Part shown: piece by piece, positions 12,301-22,287 of the stretch | Layout: each line of letters opens with the position of its first letter | Position numbering within the stretch: the first letter of the stretch is position 1 | NCBI GenBank assembly: GCA_013115145.1 | Contig: JAAPAO010000246.1 | Span: 1-47,800, forward strand | Length of the DNA: 47,800 nt | Direction of reading: 5' to 3' | DNA from: Perkinsus chesapeaki | Lineage: Eukaryota; Perkinsozoa; Perkinsida; Perkinsidae | The notes under the pieces: generated by a model | The model's database searches: none | What the model saw: the letters and a program-made list of their open reading frames with translations, nothing else | What the model was told of the DNA's origin: nothing | Made by a program: the position numbers and the translations under genes

Positions 12301-12886
12301 GCCGATGCAAAGGAGGTCGTTTCCGTGCCCATCATCATAGCTGTTTGGCCAGGCGGCCAGTGCGGTGATCTGATGCTCTCAATACACGATTTCCACGGTA
12401 GCCGTTACTCTCTTCTGTATGTTCAGCTCTGTTACTTTCCTCTCGCCATTTTTCATTGGTGTTAGTATAAGTATCTACTTTAATAGGCTATCGCTGCATG
12501 GGTTTAAGATACGCTGAGGGTTCTCTAATAACACTTGAAATCATATTGAGAGGAGTCTCATCCGACTTGGGTCTCTATATAGCCGTTCGGTGCTCCGACT
12601 TTCAGACTTACGTCACGTGGTTTTGCTGTTAGCGCGATCAAGCGATGTACAAAACGGTTTTGCTTAATTTACGTACGACATTAGATAGCTCATCAAGCCG
12701 GGCAAAAAACACAATATCCCCGTTGACCACCTTCCCTTGAGCCGTTCCCAGTGCTAAGCTCATTGGCAACTCTCCATCTATAGTGATGAACCTCCCAACT
12801 GCAGCCAAGCCACGGAGGACAGAGTGTTCCCCCTTTATAACAAAGTCAAGGAATGGTTCGAGGTATATTTGTTTATTTAGCCCCAT
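9306..12886 (-). CDS. BBS2: BBSome subunit BBS2
   Basis: Bardet-Biedl syndrome 2 homologue, a beta-propeller subunit of the BBSome that moves membrane cargo in cilia. Start 12886 (MGLNKQIYLEPFLDFVIKG) aligns with the family's beginning. Collinear minus-strand exons then follow: NDLLCIGTTSSLAAYDV (~12315-12265), NSDLFYQDMPDG (~12233-12198), EVFWTITGDRV (~12032-11997), FAYGLANGTVGVYEGTKR (~11738-11685), YLAIGWMNGLVEV (~11557-11520), LRLPRFAQY (~10630), TFYTDNIHLAADL (~10210), AEDIERIIAVVDD (~9870-9830), NHEALLAALREL (~9565-9530) and LRVGKSQARVITACKQAI (~9455-9400). After an intron the last codons run to a TGA at 9306-9308. Order and motifs match the N-terminal propeller, middle domain and C-terminal helical region of BBS2. 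Exact splice sites between 9500 and 11500 were not all resolved. Presence implies a ciliated or flagellated stage. Confidence 0.92.
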
Positions 12887-13679
12887 AACTGGCAATGTTC
12901 TGTGAGAGATAGATGAAGCCTTGTTAACGCAATGCCAATGAGAGATATTGAGAATTGCCAAATGTAGAGGAGTATTTTAAAAAGCGAAAGAACGAGTAGT
13001 GCTTATGTTAGATGCATTATCTAATCAAGTCGGAATATTTTGCTCAACTGTTTGCGCCATGAAGTTTCCTGCCATGGAATCCCGGGTAGCTATGGCGAAC
13101 AGGGATCGTAACGCTCGGCGCTCAGTATCAAATCATCCAGGTATAAAGAGGATATACTTCCCATACGCAAGCCACGGGAACTTCCGGAAGGAGCGGCGCC
13201 ATGTCTCTTCCCTTAACAGCAACATACGAAACGGAATGTTCGGCCCCACTGTAAGTAAGTAACCCTGAACCTCACTGATCCATGCTAACCACAAAGCCCA
13301 ACCTTCTTCCTAGCATTTTAAGCCGTCAATTGCTCAGCGGCCACCGCAGTAGAGCGGAATAAGGAGGAACACATGATGAAAGCGCGGCGATAAACGATTA
13401 CATCCTGCCCCCCCAAAAATGGCAATACAACTACAACTTTGTAATCGTCGGGAGCGTATGGAATATGTACGATCGCATACGAGTCGGATTGAGGAAACGA
13501 CCTCAAACCATGACATAGCTTACAGTGGTGGGAAAGCCGATGGATAAATTATTCCTGGCAATTCCCAGGGAGCGTAAACTCGCGCCGTGGAGTACTGGAG
13601 CTAAGCTTTGTTAAATGGCGAGCTGCGGAGGCCTTCAGAATACATTCATTCGTTGTTGTTATTATTATTCGGATAAGCT
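12887..13679. promoter_or_regulatory. Divergent upstream region of BBS2 and Cys-rich paralogue 2
   Basis: BBS2 (minus) and the Cys-rich gene at 13680 (plus) diverge from here. The stretch near 13150-13260 resembles 16490-16600 upstream of paralogue 3, for example GCGCCATGTCTC / ACGCCGTGTCTC followed by ACGAAAC / GCGAAAC. A closer match, CGCCGTGGAGTACTGGAGCT followed by AAGCTTT (13584-13609), recurs before paralogue 3 at 16954-16980 as CGCCACGGAAGTGCTGAAGC followed by TAAGCTTT. The first ends 71 bp before its ATG and the second 63 bp. These may be shared promoter or splice-leader acceptor sequences, or just remains of the gene duplication. An 87-codon ORF at 12999-13262 has no recognisable family. 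Confidence 0.5.
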
Positions 13680-14096
13680 ATGCGTTATCTCGTGATATCC
13701 CTTTGTATCCTTGCTTTGGCTGAGGAAGTGTTCGGAGAGTCTAAGTGCCCTTCGGGTGATGACCAATGTAACAACGAGCACCCAGGGTCGTATTGCAAGT
13801 ATTGGCAACGCAAAGGAGCAACTTGCCAGTATACCGACACCGCTTGCTCATGCACTACTCCTTCCCCCACTGGTCCATCCCCTACTGGTATCCCGTGTCC
13901 TGATGGAACTGCTTACTGCCAGCAGCAGACTGGTGATATGAGTTCGTACTGCAAGGCCGCATACACGCAAGGATCCGGTGGTGTGTGCCAAGGTGGAAAT
14001 CAGGCGTGCACATGCGGCGGATCAACTACATCCGAGCCTACCACTTCACCCGTGACTCCGACCCATCCTCCACAGCCAACTACGACCAAGCCATAG
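13680..14096 (+). CDS. Secreted Cys-rich two-repeat protein, paralogue 2
   Basis: A single-exon 138-aa paralogue of the 5069 gene with the same plan: signal peptide MRYLVISLCILALAEEVFG, first six-Cys repeat starting CPSGDDQCNNEHPGSYC, Thr/Ser/Pro linker, second six-Cys repeat starting CPDGTAYCQQQTGDMSSYC, then a Thr/Pro tail ending in TTTKP. All twelve repeat cysteines are kept. The second repeat is almost identical at the DNA level to that of paralogue 3, while the first repeat and the signal peptide are much more diverged. Function is unknown; extracellular location is inferred from the signal peptide and disulphide-type cysteine pattern. Confidence 0.88.
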   Translation: MRYLVISLCILALAEEVFGESKCPSGDDQCNNEHPGSYCKYWQRKGATCQYTDTACSCTTPSPTGPSPTGIPCPDGTAYCQQQTGDMSSYCKAAYTQGSGGVCQGGNQACTCGGSTTSEPTTSPVTPTHPPQPTTTKP

Positions 14097-17042
14097 GCCA
14101 CATATTGGATATTTGATTAATATTCCGACACTTCTCGAAGATGCGACGGTGTAAGTCTGCTAAGGTGTCAGCAGCTCCGTCACAGACACTTATCAAAATC
14201 CTTAAACTCGGTATTTATTATATCACGCATAGAAGTAACTGCTCTCTCGTCTTGAGCTTCTCATCTTCCATCACTTCTATCTTTAAATACATGTTGTTTC
14301 GTTAGTAGTAAGCAGCTACCTAAGTGATCGCTACCGAAACGCGTTTCGTGCCCATACCGTCCCTTCTCCTGGCAAGCGTTTCGCGAAATGCTCGACGGGG
14401 GTGTTTACTCCTAGCTCGCCATATTGAGAAGGCCATGAAGACTATAGACTTACGGTAAACTCGATACCGACGTACTTTTTGTTCGATCCCGCTGGAACAG
14501 AAGGAGAACCAAACGCTGATCTGGATACCTCTGGATCTGGCATGGCAAGGCGAGGATGCCTCCACAATAGGTTCATATAATATATCTATGGGATCTTCAA
14601 GCTCAGTTTAGTCGTGCACACTAAAAGATCCTCGATAAACTACTGAAAGCAATAAGTCTGCAGCGAGCCGAGTGTTATGGCTTTAGAGTCTTCTTACGAA
14701 GCCATCTGGTCCAACTGAGTGAATAGTGTAACTCATTTCCGACATTGAACTATAACCTCACACACCTACGAAGCTATCTCGTCCGGTTCTACAAACCGCC
14801 AGAAAGCCCGAGGCTTTCATCTAAACCAGACTTGGTGAGGAACGTTCAATGTAAAATGGAGAGACCGCTCCACTTTCATAACAATTTCAATATTCTAAGA
14901 GCGGCCCGAGACGGGAACATTATTCGGCTACCGATAATCCTAAGCTGTTAGTAGCCACTGGTGTTACTTATTGAACGATATTGCCAACAGGGCTAGGCAC
15001 CAAAGAACACTTTATTTTTAAACGATAGCAGTCTGCAAAGACGACTGTGAACTGCCACATACACTATACTCCTAGGGACCTCGGAAGAGGATCTATGGAC
15101 CTAGCTTGAGATTGTCGTGGTGCTCATGTTCAAGGTTGTGCAGCAGCCATGCAGGGTGGACTATACGGTATACTGCACAGCTTGTCGGCCTCTTCTAACA
15201 AACACACGGTAAAAGGACCGACATAGTATCTACAAAGACTCAGCTGTCATACGAGCCGTAATTCAGACAGACCAGGAACCTTGTCAGACAGCAATGGGAA
15301 AATTTGATAGCGTCAGTCCGGCCGGCACCGAGTCATAGGAGTCCACGGAAACAGAGTGCAGTACAGTGTGGACGGTTTATAAAGAGAGTCGTCGTCTCCT
15401 TATCAGGGCAACTAGTGCATGCTGGGAAGGTCGTTGCTTGGGGAAACAGTCGTCAGGCAAAACGCATGACACGGCGAGCCTTACCGGTAGTGTCCTTTGT
15501 TGAGCGGTGGCTCATCCAGGCTCCTCATGAGCCTTCCCTCTTGTGGTGCCATATAGTATATCGTAATGTTACAGATGCCTCATTGTAAGGATGCAGACCT
15601 AGCAGGATTGTAGTAGTATAGGCTAGCAGGCAGCCTCAACTAGGCTTGAGGCCCTTCTACACGTCACTCATGGACCATGAGTCATGTTAACAGATCAACA
15701 GATATAGTAACCGATGTTGAAGCCGCAGAAGTGCTCCCTCGATCAAATCGGTCTAAACGGTGATGCAAATGAAAAGAAAAGTCCGGATTGAGCGCCACTG
15801 GGAATACTGGAAAGTGCGTCAATCTGACATTGTCAGAGGCCTCATCTCCCAGCGCGTCATATTCAGCGCGAGAGTATCTTTCTGGCATTTGAGCTCTAAA
15901 GTTTCCTCGTCGCTCTTTAATGAAGGTAAACGAGCACGAGCGTAGCCACGAAGCAGGTATTATAGTGCGTCACATCTGAGTGTCGTGATGAATGACTGGT
16001 TGTATTAGTTGATAAACTCGGTAGGTTAACGCGAATGGAATCGAACAACTGAGTTTACAAACCAGGTAACCGTTTCCTGTGTGTGTAAGCGAGCCTTCGA
16101 AGCAGGGCTTGGAGAGCCCTAAAGAACAGTTGTGGCCCAAAGTGAGCCCATGTCAGTGCTGCTGCTCAATCCGACTCGCTGGTGGTTTTATTCGGGCATT
16201 TGCTCCACTGTTCACACGCCAATGGCAACAGAGGAAGTTTCGTGATCAACCTGCCGGTATGTGTACGGTATCCACACCTGCGATGTGCGAAAGCCAACTG
16301 AATGTTTTCCCCGGTTTCATGGGCGTCGACGTATAAGCTGTCCCGAATTGAAAGAGGAATAGAACATCACGGTATGAGCCATAACGTACAGCGAATTATA
16401 TAAGCGAATGCAGCCGTCTACTCTCGAAACCCAAACAAGTTCCAGTTTCGGAGAATCCTCGTTGGTGGATCGCATTCGACTGGGACTGGCACAGATCTGA
16501 CGATGGGCGTGGCGCAGACCTCGGGCAAGGGGCGACGCCGTGTCTCCTCTCAAAAGCAAAATGCGAAACAGAACGTATGGTCTCGCCCTGTGGCTGGGAC
16601 CAAACCTATCTGACTGGCACTAATGCTTCAGCGTGTTTTGGTGTCTAGAACGGAACGTTGTTAGATTCTCAAAGGTTGCCGCATGAAGGGAGCGGATGAT
16701 TGTCCAACACAATATGTGCGGATGATGACGAATGAGGGCGCTCTCCTACTGTGGCAGCACAACTGTGATACAATGAACTTAACACAAACACGGTGTTGGA
16801 GAGGTTCATATAAAGCAACTAAATAAAGTTATCAACATCCAGAAGTCAGAAGGGGTTTTTATCAGTCAGAAGATCTCGAAGTCCGAGCTTTCTTATGGTG
16901 TATAATGGTGGGCCAATGGTTGCGGCAGGTTACCATGGACGGCGCCATTTGTCGCCACGGAAGTGCTGAAGCTAAGCTTTAGTGGATTTGGGGCTTCGGA
17001 AACATTTCCAATTACCATTAGTTTCCCTCATTTGTATCTACA
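14097..17042. other. Long gene-poor interval between Cys-rich paralogues 2 and 3
   Basis: No gene could be assembled in nearly 3 kb. A minus-strand frame at 15682-15888 beginning MPERYSRAEYDALGDEA could be a real first exon, but no matching downstream exons were found. A minus frame at 14320-14565 ends with GMGTKRV, faintly like the BBS2 exon motif VYEGTKRV, and might be a decayed BBS2 fragment; this is weak. The right end (16490-16980) is related to the region upstream of paralogue 2. A short palindrome ACTCATGG-A-CCATGAGT lies near 15667. Confidence 0.4.
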
Positions 17043-17456
17043 ATGCGTTATACCGCCATTTCCGTCTGCCTGGTCGCCTTGGCTGAGGTTGTCTCCGGAA
17101 GCAGTTGCCCTTCTGGTGATGCCCAATGCGCTGCTGAGCAAGAAGGGTCATACTGCAAGGCTTATGCCGCAGGACAAACTGAAGGGGTCTGCCAGTTCAC
17201 TGATACCCCATGCTCATGTGCTCCTACTCCTCCGCCAACCCCTACTGGTGGCGCATGCCCTGATGGAGACGCTTACTGCCAGCAGCAGACTGGTGATATG
17301 GGCTCGTACTGCAAGGCCGCCTACACGCAAGGAGCCGGTGGTGTGTGCCAAGGTGGAGATCAGCCGTGCACATGCGGCGGATCAACTACATCGGAGCCTA
17401 CCAGTCAGCCTCCGATGACGACCGGCACCCCAGAGAGTACACCCGCCGACTTCTAG
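17043..17456 (+). CDS. Secreted Cys-rich two-repeat protein, paralogue 3
   Basis: A single-exon 137-aa paralogue. Signal peptide MRYTAISVCLVALAEVVSG; first six-Cys repeat CPSGDAQCAAEQEGSYC...; Pro/Thr linker; second repeat CPDGDAYCQQQTGDMGSYC...; Ser/Thr/Pro tail ending ESTPADF. It shares the intronless structure, length and cysteine spacing of the copies at 5069 and 13680. The second repeat's DNA (about 17265-17400) differs from that of paralogue 2 (about 13905-14040) at only a handful of positions. A run of TTA triplets follows the stop. Extracellular role inferred; family unnamed. Confidence 0.88.
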   Translation: MRYTAISVCLVALAEVVSGSSCPSGDAQCAAEQEGSYCKAYAAGQTEGVCQFTDTPCSCAPTPPPTPTGGACPDGDAYCQQQTGDMGSYCKAAYTQGAGGVCQGGDQPCTCGGSTTSEPTSQPPMTTGTPESTPADF

Positions 17457-17768
17457 AAAGATTATTATTATTATAACTCGCGTATGCAGCCAGGGTTGCT
17501 GTAAGCCGCCGCCTCCACTATGTGATAATGGTATATTGGTGACTGCCTGCTAGGTTGGCAGGTGCAGCTACACCGCCGCGTGTGCTTCAAAAACGAAGCT
17601 GAATCCATTATTGACGAGTTTGTTATTAAGATATTCATTGACAATAATGTCATCTCACTTTGAGCTTCTTGCTCTCAACAAGCTGCTCATCATATTCTCT
17701 ATTTCTCTCATGTTCTTGAGTTGGTCGTAAAAAGGAATCGAATAACTCGAAGCATTCGACGAGCTCTC

Positions 17769-18122
17769 AGGAGTGCTGAGCCTAGAATGGCCCCTTCACC
17801 TTGGCGGTAGGAGTGATGAGCCTAGAATGGCCCTTCACGTTGGCGGTAGGAGTGCTGAGCCTAGAATGGCCCCTTCACGTTGGCGGTAGGAGTGCTGAGC
17901 CTAGAATGGCCCCTTCACGTTGGCGGTAGAAGTGCTGAGCCTAGAATGGCCCCTTCACCTTGGCGGTAGGAGTGATGAGCCTAGAATGGCCCCTTCACCT
18001 TGGCGGTAGGAGTGATGAGCCTAGAATGCCTTCCTCCCCTTGGCGGTAGGAGTGATGATCCTAGAATGCCTTCCTCCCCTTGGCGGTAGGAGTGCTGAGC
18101 CTAGAATGGTCCCCTCCACTTG
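17769..18122. repeat. 40-bp minisatellite, about nine copies
   Basis: Nearly nine tandem copies of a 40-bp unit whose core reads GTGCTGAGCCTAGAATGG and ends CTTGGCGGTA. Copies start at about 17770, 17810, 17849, 17889, 17929, 17969, 18009, 18049 and 18089. One copy is 39 bp. Copies 7 and 8 share a variant middle (TGCCTTCCTCCCCTT) absent from the others, so the array carries internal sub-families. The last copy breaks off at TTGAGGATCC. It lies in the interval between Cys-rich paralogue 3 and the Sec14-like gene. Confidence 0.95.
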
Positions 18123-18726
18123 AGGATCCGTTAAGTCGCAAGCGATGTTATCGGCTACTTGTGAGGATCTGCGTCGCAGATTTAGCAAGCCTTGAATAAG
18201 CGAAGGAGGCAGAAAATGGCCCCACTAGTCTACCTCAGTCTTATCAAGGGATGACTCGAGACATTCTGCGGCAGGCTTGCTCAAGTGTAGTATAATACTA
18301 TTGGTAATGCTGTCAGCACACCCCACCATTTGAGGAATCTTGGATAATTCCTACCTGGAGCTCGGACACGGAACGCTCAGTACGCCCTTAGAGCCCTATT
18401 ATAGCTCCCTCACCAATCCACCGATCACATGATCGTTTCTTGTTCGTGGTTTTCTTTCAATTAACAACACAGGAATTGTCCCCTTTTATTGAAGCAACAT
18501 TTCCGACCATTGGTCAGCAGCAGCAGCAGCACGGAGAGGTGTTGGACAGTTTAGTAATGGTAACTTAACAGCAATAGTTTCAAACCACCACCACCACATT
18601 CACAATATACGGGCAACCAAACGTTTCCAGCAAGGATAGAACTCGAGACCTCCTCCATGACAGCCGAACAACACTACCACTACGTCAATAAGGATATAAT
18701 AATCTACACTGTACTATTGTCCCTGA
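18123..18726. other. Intergenic with short CAG and CCA runs
   Basis: No exon recognised. Short microsatellites (CAG)n near 18520-18537 and (CCA)n near 18587-18598 are present. This is the 3' flank of the Sec14-like gene. Confidence 0.45.
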
Positions 18727-20257
18727 TCACATTCTACGCCCGTATGCTGCCCCACCCGGTAGCGAAGTCTCATCAACGTGATGATGACTACTTGTTGTTG
18801 ATGTAGGCGAAAGACCGTCCACAACATTTGTAGATTCAGAGGGGTCCTCCTCCGGTCCATTGGGTGTCGGCCAGTAATCACGATAAGCAAGATGGGAACC
18901 AACAAGGCGAGTTGTTAACCAAGGGTAATAATCACCATCAACATCTCCTCCAAGATACGCCGGAAGTTCACTAGGCTCACCTACATTAACCACAATACTG
19001 ACGACGCGAGTTCGATCCCCGGCTGAGGCATCTTACACACTCCAGAGCACCACTCTACATCACCATCATGTGTGGTGTTAACAAATGTTACAACTTGTGT
19101 TAGCTGTGATGGCAGTAGAGGTGATACAGCTGCCCAAGCTGCACGGAATATAAATGGGGCATCGACGAATAGAACTCTACTGATGTGAGAGATGTGACCA
19201 AGACCGCACGCCCTGAAATTCATCACATCCGCAACAACAAATGATAATACACTATTTCACCAAGGCGCCTTTGGGAAAGTTACACCGCAAAGATGATGGT
19301 ATGATGAAAACAGAAGTTTGACAGTAAAAGTTAACCGTCGTGAGTCTGTCGCGGTTGGCGGCATTCCTAAGATGTCTTACAGTGCTCCTTTTTTGATGTC
19401 CCCAACGTTGAGAGTGATGTTCCTCACACCAATGCCAGCAAAATCATATACAAGGCAAACACCAAGCCTGACCGATGCTGGATCAGCCAACGCTGCATCT
19501 AGGGCCATCCAAGTTGACTTTACACCTGAACAGGGAAACCTGAACATGCCGGATGGAGACTCTCTTCAGACTTGTTGAGAGGAGTAAATAGAGTTCCAAA
19601 GCCCAGCCGACAGTCTCAAAGAGATGAGACTAGTGGCGGTATGTATAAATGTTATATTAGATCATATATAGCAATTATCATTACAGTAATCATAAACCAT
19701 GACGCTCACTAGAATGCCTTTCAGCCGTCTTGGGCAAAAACAAGATTTTATATTGCTGCAGGAGATGAGGCCCTCTACGTTACTCACCACACAGGATAGG
19801 AATTGTTGCCGGTGTCATAAACCTCATCCTCACCCAACCCATTGGACGACCATCCAGATCGCGGCCAGCTTTCACACTAAAGCCTGACACGACAGATAAA
19901 AGTCACCGAACCACGACAAGCCTCACCAGCGCTGAAGTTTCTTTGCACTTCCGTCTCTGCGATTTCCCGTATAGGAAGCTTCTTGAGAATATCCTCGTGA
20001 CGCCAAGCCTACCGAAACTGATTCCACCAAGTCGACATGAGATATCTTACGAGTGCTTCAGCTTTATTCACATCTAGGTTACGAGCCCATGCTAGCTTAA
20101 GCCAATCATGTGTAACATACCTAACCCGGCTACCATCCCTCCTACTGACCTGCTATGACTACCTCCTCGTATAGTCCAAATTCTTAAGCCGTTCCCTCAG
20201 TTCCCGAACGCATGTTAGCTCATCGGGCGTTAAATCCCCATCGCTCTTGCACAACAT
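18727..20257 (-). CDS. Sec14-like CRAL-TRIO domain lipid-transfer protein
   Basis: Minus-strand multi-exon gene. Start 20257 (MLCKSDGDLTPDELTCVREL) gives the helical CRAL-TRIO N-terminal region. Next come LAWARNLDVNKAEAL (~20107-20060), counterpart of the family's FLRAR..dv.kA, and AWRHEDILKKLPI (~20015-19975), counterpart of the WR motif. Then FSVKAGRDLDGRPMGWVRMR (~19880-19820), VCLVYDFAGIGVRN (~19470-19425), RVLFVDAPFIFRAAW (~19180-19135) and GEPSELPAYLGGD (~18980-18940), the matches to G.D..GRP, vi.D..G, NaP.iF and LP..lGG. The tail is acidic with a Ser/Thr/His-rich end; stop 18727-18729. Members bind and exchange phosphoinositides, sterols or other hydrophobic ligands between membranes. 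The ligand cannot be told from sequence. Introns of about 40 nt fit, for example a donor after AEAL and an acceptor before AWRHED. Confidence 0.85.
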
Positions 20258-20390
20258 CGGTACCTATGTTATTAAGTCAGTACTCAACAGTTAACGTTAA
20301 GTCATTACTTCGATACTTGGCATCACTTCACCATTCTCCATCCGCTCTAATAAAGGCTCGTTCAGATCCGACCTGACCAGTATGGGCGCA

Positions 20391-20418
20391 GGTTCGATTC
20401 CCAGTACCGGCATTTTAC
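20391..20418 (+). repeat. tRNA T-arm-like (B-box) dispersed motif
   Basis: GGTTCGATTCC matches a pol III B box exactly and is followed by CGGCATTTTA. Related copies on the same strand are at 19010-19034 (GTTCGATCCCC...GGCATCTTA), 31657-31684 (GGTTCGATCCT...GGCATTTTA) and, more decayed, 35507-35532. No complete tRNA cloverleaf was found at any of them. Confidence 0.5.
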
Positions 20419-20760
20419 CCTGTTGATACAGTATAGAAGCTTTGCACCGAATCCAGCCTTCGTCTTCCTGGTGTCACCACCGGGCTGCTGTGATGTTTCG
20501 ATGCAGCTATCATCGCACCACTTTGGGCTCTCCACCTAGTCCATTCCCAATATTACCGCGCGCCACTAAATTGTACTACTTTGCCCTAGCCGCTCTGAGT
20601 GTGCTCGACTCCTTCATTTGTTGTCTCATATTTTTTGTCTTCTTTAAATAATTACACAACAGCCATCCCATGTACATCGCAAAGCCACATAGTACCACAG
20701 TGTGTACCTGAGAGCCATCGCCAAACGTATCGGCCCCCTGTTCACCAAATCAATTCTGGG

Positions 20761-20824
20761 ATTCAGAATCGATTCCAGCATCGTATTTTGCGTGTAAAAA
20801 GCAGTTCTGGAATCGATTCTGAAT
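20761..20824. repeat. 18-bp perfect inverted repeat with 28-nt spacer
   Basis: ATTCAGAATCGATTCCAG (20761-20778) is repeated as its exact reverse complement at 20807-20824. No ORF is associated. The surrounding 20258-20990 interval has no recognised gene. Confidence 0.85.
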
Positions 20825-20990
20825 TTAATAATGAGTTTATTGAACGACCCCACCACGTTGGATTCCTATTATTAAGTCATTCCCCTGCTTATTCGATCAC
20901 TAGCCCCAATGTTTTAAGATAGGCGGATATCAAGTGTATTAGCTCCTTACACAATGCCATCTGCCGAGGCTTCCGGGAACGAACGAGTCT

Positions 20991-21433
20991 TTAGAGTTTT
21001 CTGTTTGAAAGTTTGATAAGTCTGCCGGTAACATCGTATGGGCTGCGGCCACAGCAGTTCTCATCCCCCCCCAAATGCTCCGGTTTATGTCCATATTTCC
21101 CTAGTACCTTATAGACCAAAGTATAACCATCGTACTCGATAAACGGCTTGCAGCTATATAACGCAGAGGAGGAATCAACAGACTTCCCAGTGCATGCTAG
21201 ATCAGCCCAAAGCTCTAGCAATACCAATGGAGCATACCTAACCCAATAACAATACTATTGCGGAATAGATAAGCCTGTCGTCTGTCATTCGAGAGGACCC
21301 TGGTTCTATTCCCATTACGTGCATATTACAGTAAATAGAGGACACAAGCTGTGACGGTTGCTGCTTTACTCTGTTGCATTTCCCACACGAGTAGCGTGAA
21401 ACTGGCGCAACAAATGAGAATAGATCGCATCAT
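20991..21433 (-). CDS. Small probable secreted protein, unknown
   Basis: Minus-strand start at 21433 gives MMRSILICCASFTLLVWEMQ followed by SKA, a good signal peptide. After an intron somewhere between about 21370 and 21245, an exon running to 20991 encodes ELWADLACTGKSVDSSSALY and then a stretch with several cysteines (CKPF, ENCCGR). I do not recognise the family. A secreted or vesicular product is inferred from the signal peptide. The splice junction was not resolved. Confidence 0.5.
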
Positions 21434-21666
21434 GAACCTGATATATGAGTAAAATACGGTATGAAGAGGAGCAGTAATATTACATTGAAGAAGGTGATAC
21501 GTAATACATCTGCTGGGATTTACCGTCAGTTACTAATGACACAACCGAATCAAACACACCCAACATACCGACAATCTGAAAGAGCATTGTTACGTATAAA
21601 TAATATACTCGGATTATTGTTGGGTACTAGCAGTATACTGGAATAGATCCCATTGCTGTGACCGGT

Positions 21667-21861
21667 CTATCGAACTTGTCGAGTAAGCTGCTCCCGTCCT
21701 ACCAGCCAAATAAATGAGTAAGTCCGTATTGAGTTGGCAAGCCTATTAATATCCAGATTCCTTTGAAACTCGGCATGTGTAGCAGTAGGTGGCAGAGCAT
21801 CAGCTCTGTACTCTGCCGGAGTTAACCCTTCGTTTGGGAAGTACATAATCCAACCTGCCAA
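21667..21861 (-). CDS. Possible exon of unknown gene
   Basis: Minus-strand open frame whose ATG-initiated part begins MYFPNEGLTPAEYRADALPP and continues as plausible protein, with a possible GT donor (GTAGGACGGG) near 21698. It could be an upstream exon of the gene at 20991-21433 or a separate one. No family recognised. Confidence 0.3.
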   Translation of the reverse strand: MAGWIMYFPNEGLTPAEYRADALPPTATHAEFQRNLDINRLANSIRTYSFIWLVGREQLTRQVR

Positions 21862-22287
21862 CGGTAGGGCAGTATGGAGTAGAATAAGCGTTGAGGAAAT
21901 GTAAGAGCGTCTAAGAGAGCAAGAATTTTACAAAGCCCGTTCACCAAAAAACACCCTCTCTCTTCACCAATATGGCGCCACTTGAATGCCGCTTAGAGCT
22001 AGGGGGTGCACCCCTTTGGTAGGCCTCGAGACTCGTCTATGGGCGAGGTAGGACATGAATCGGTAAGACAAAGAGCAAGAAACTAAGGAAGAAAAGGTTA
22101 CAATCCCACCCCCCACGCGAAAAGGACCTATCCATTGCCACAGGTGTAGATGCGGAATACCAATCCCTGCGTAAGCTCCTTAGGAAAGCACACGTCTCCT
22201 TATTCGCAGTTCTCCGTATGGCAGCTACAGGACCGATTCGGAGATGATGATTGAAGTGGAATAGTTATACATTTGTTATGACCTCAT

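Noticed and set aside
14320-14565. Possible decayed BBS2 exon on the minus strand
   Set aside because: Similarity is limited to a short stretch around GMGTKRV, with no collinear neighbouring exons; too weak to annotate.
17769-18122. CRISPR array
   Set aside because: The 40-bp units are contiguous with no unique spacers, and the genome is eukaryotic.
20391-20418. tRNA gene
   Set aside because: B-box match only. No A box, anticodon arm or pairing acceptor stem could be found upstream here or at 19010 and 31657.
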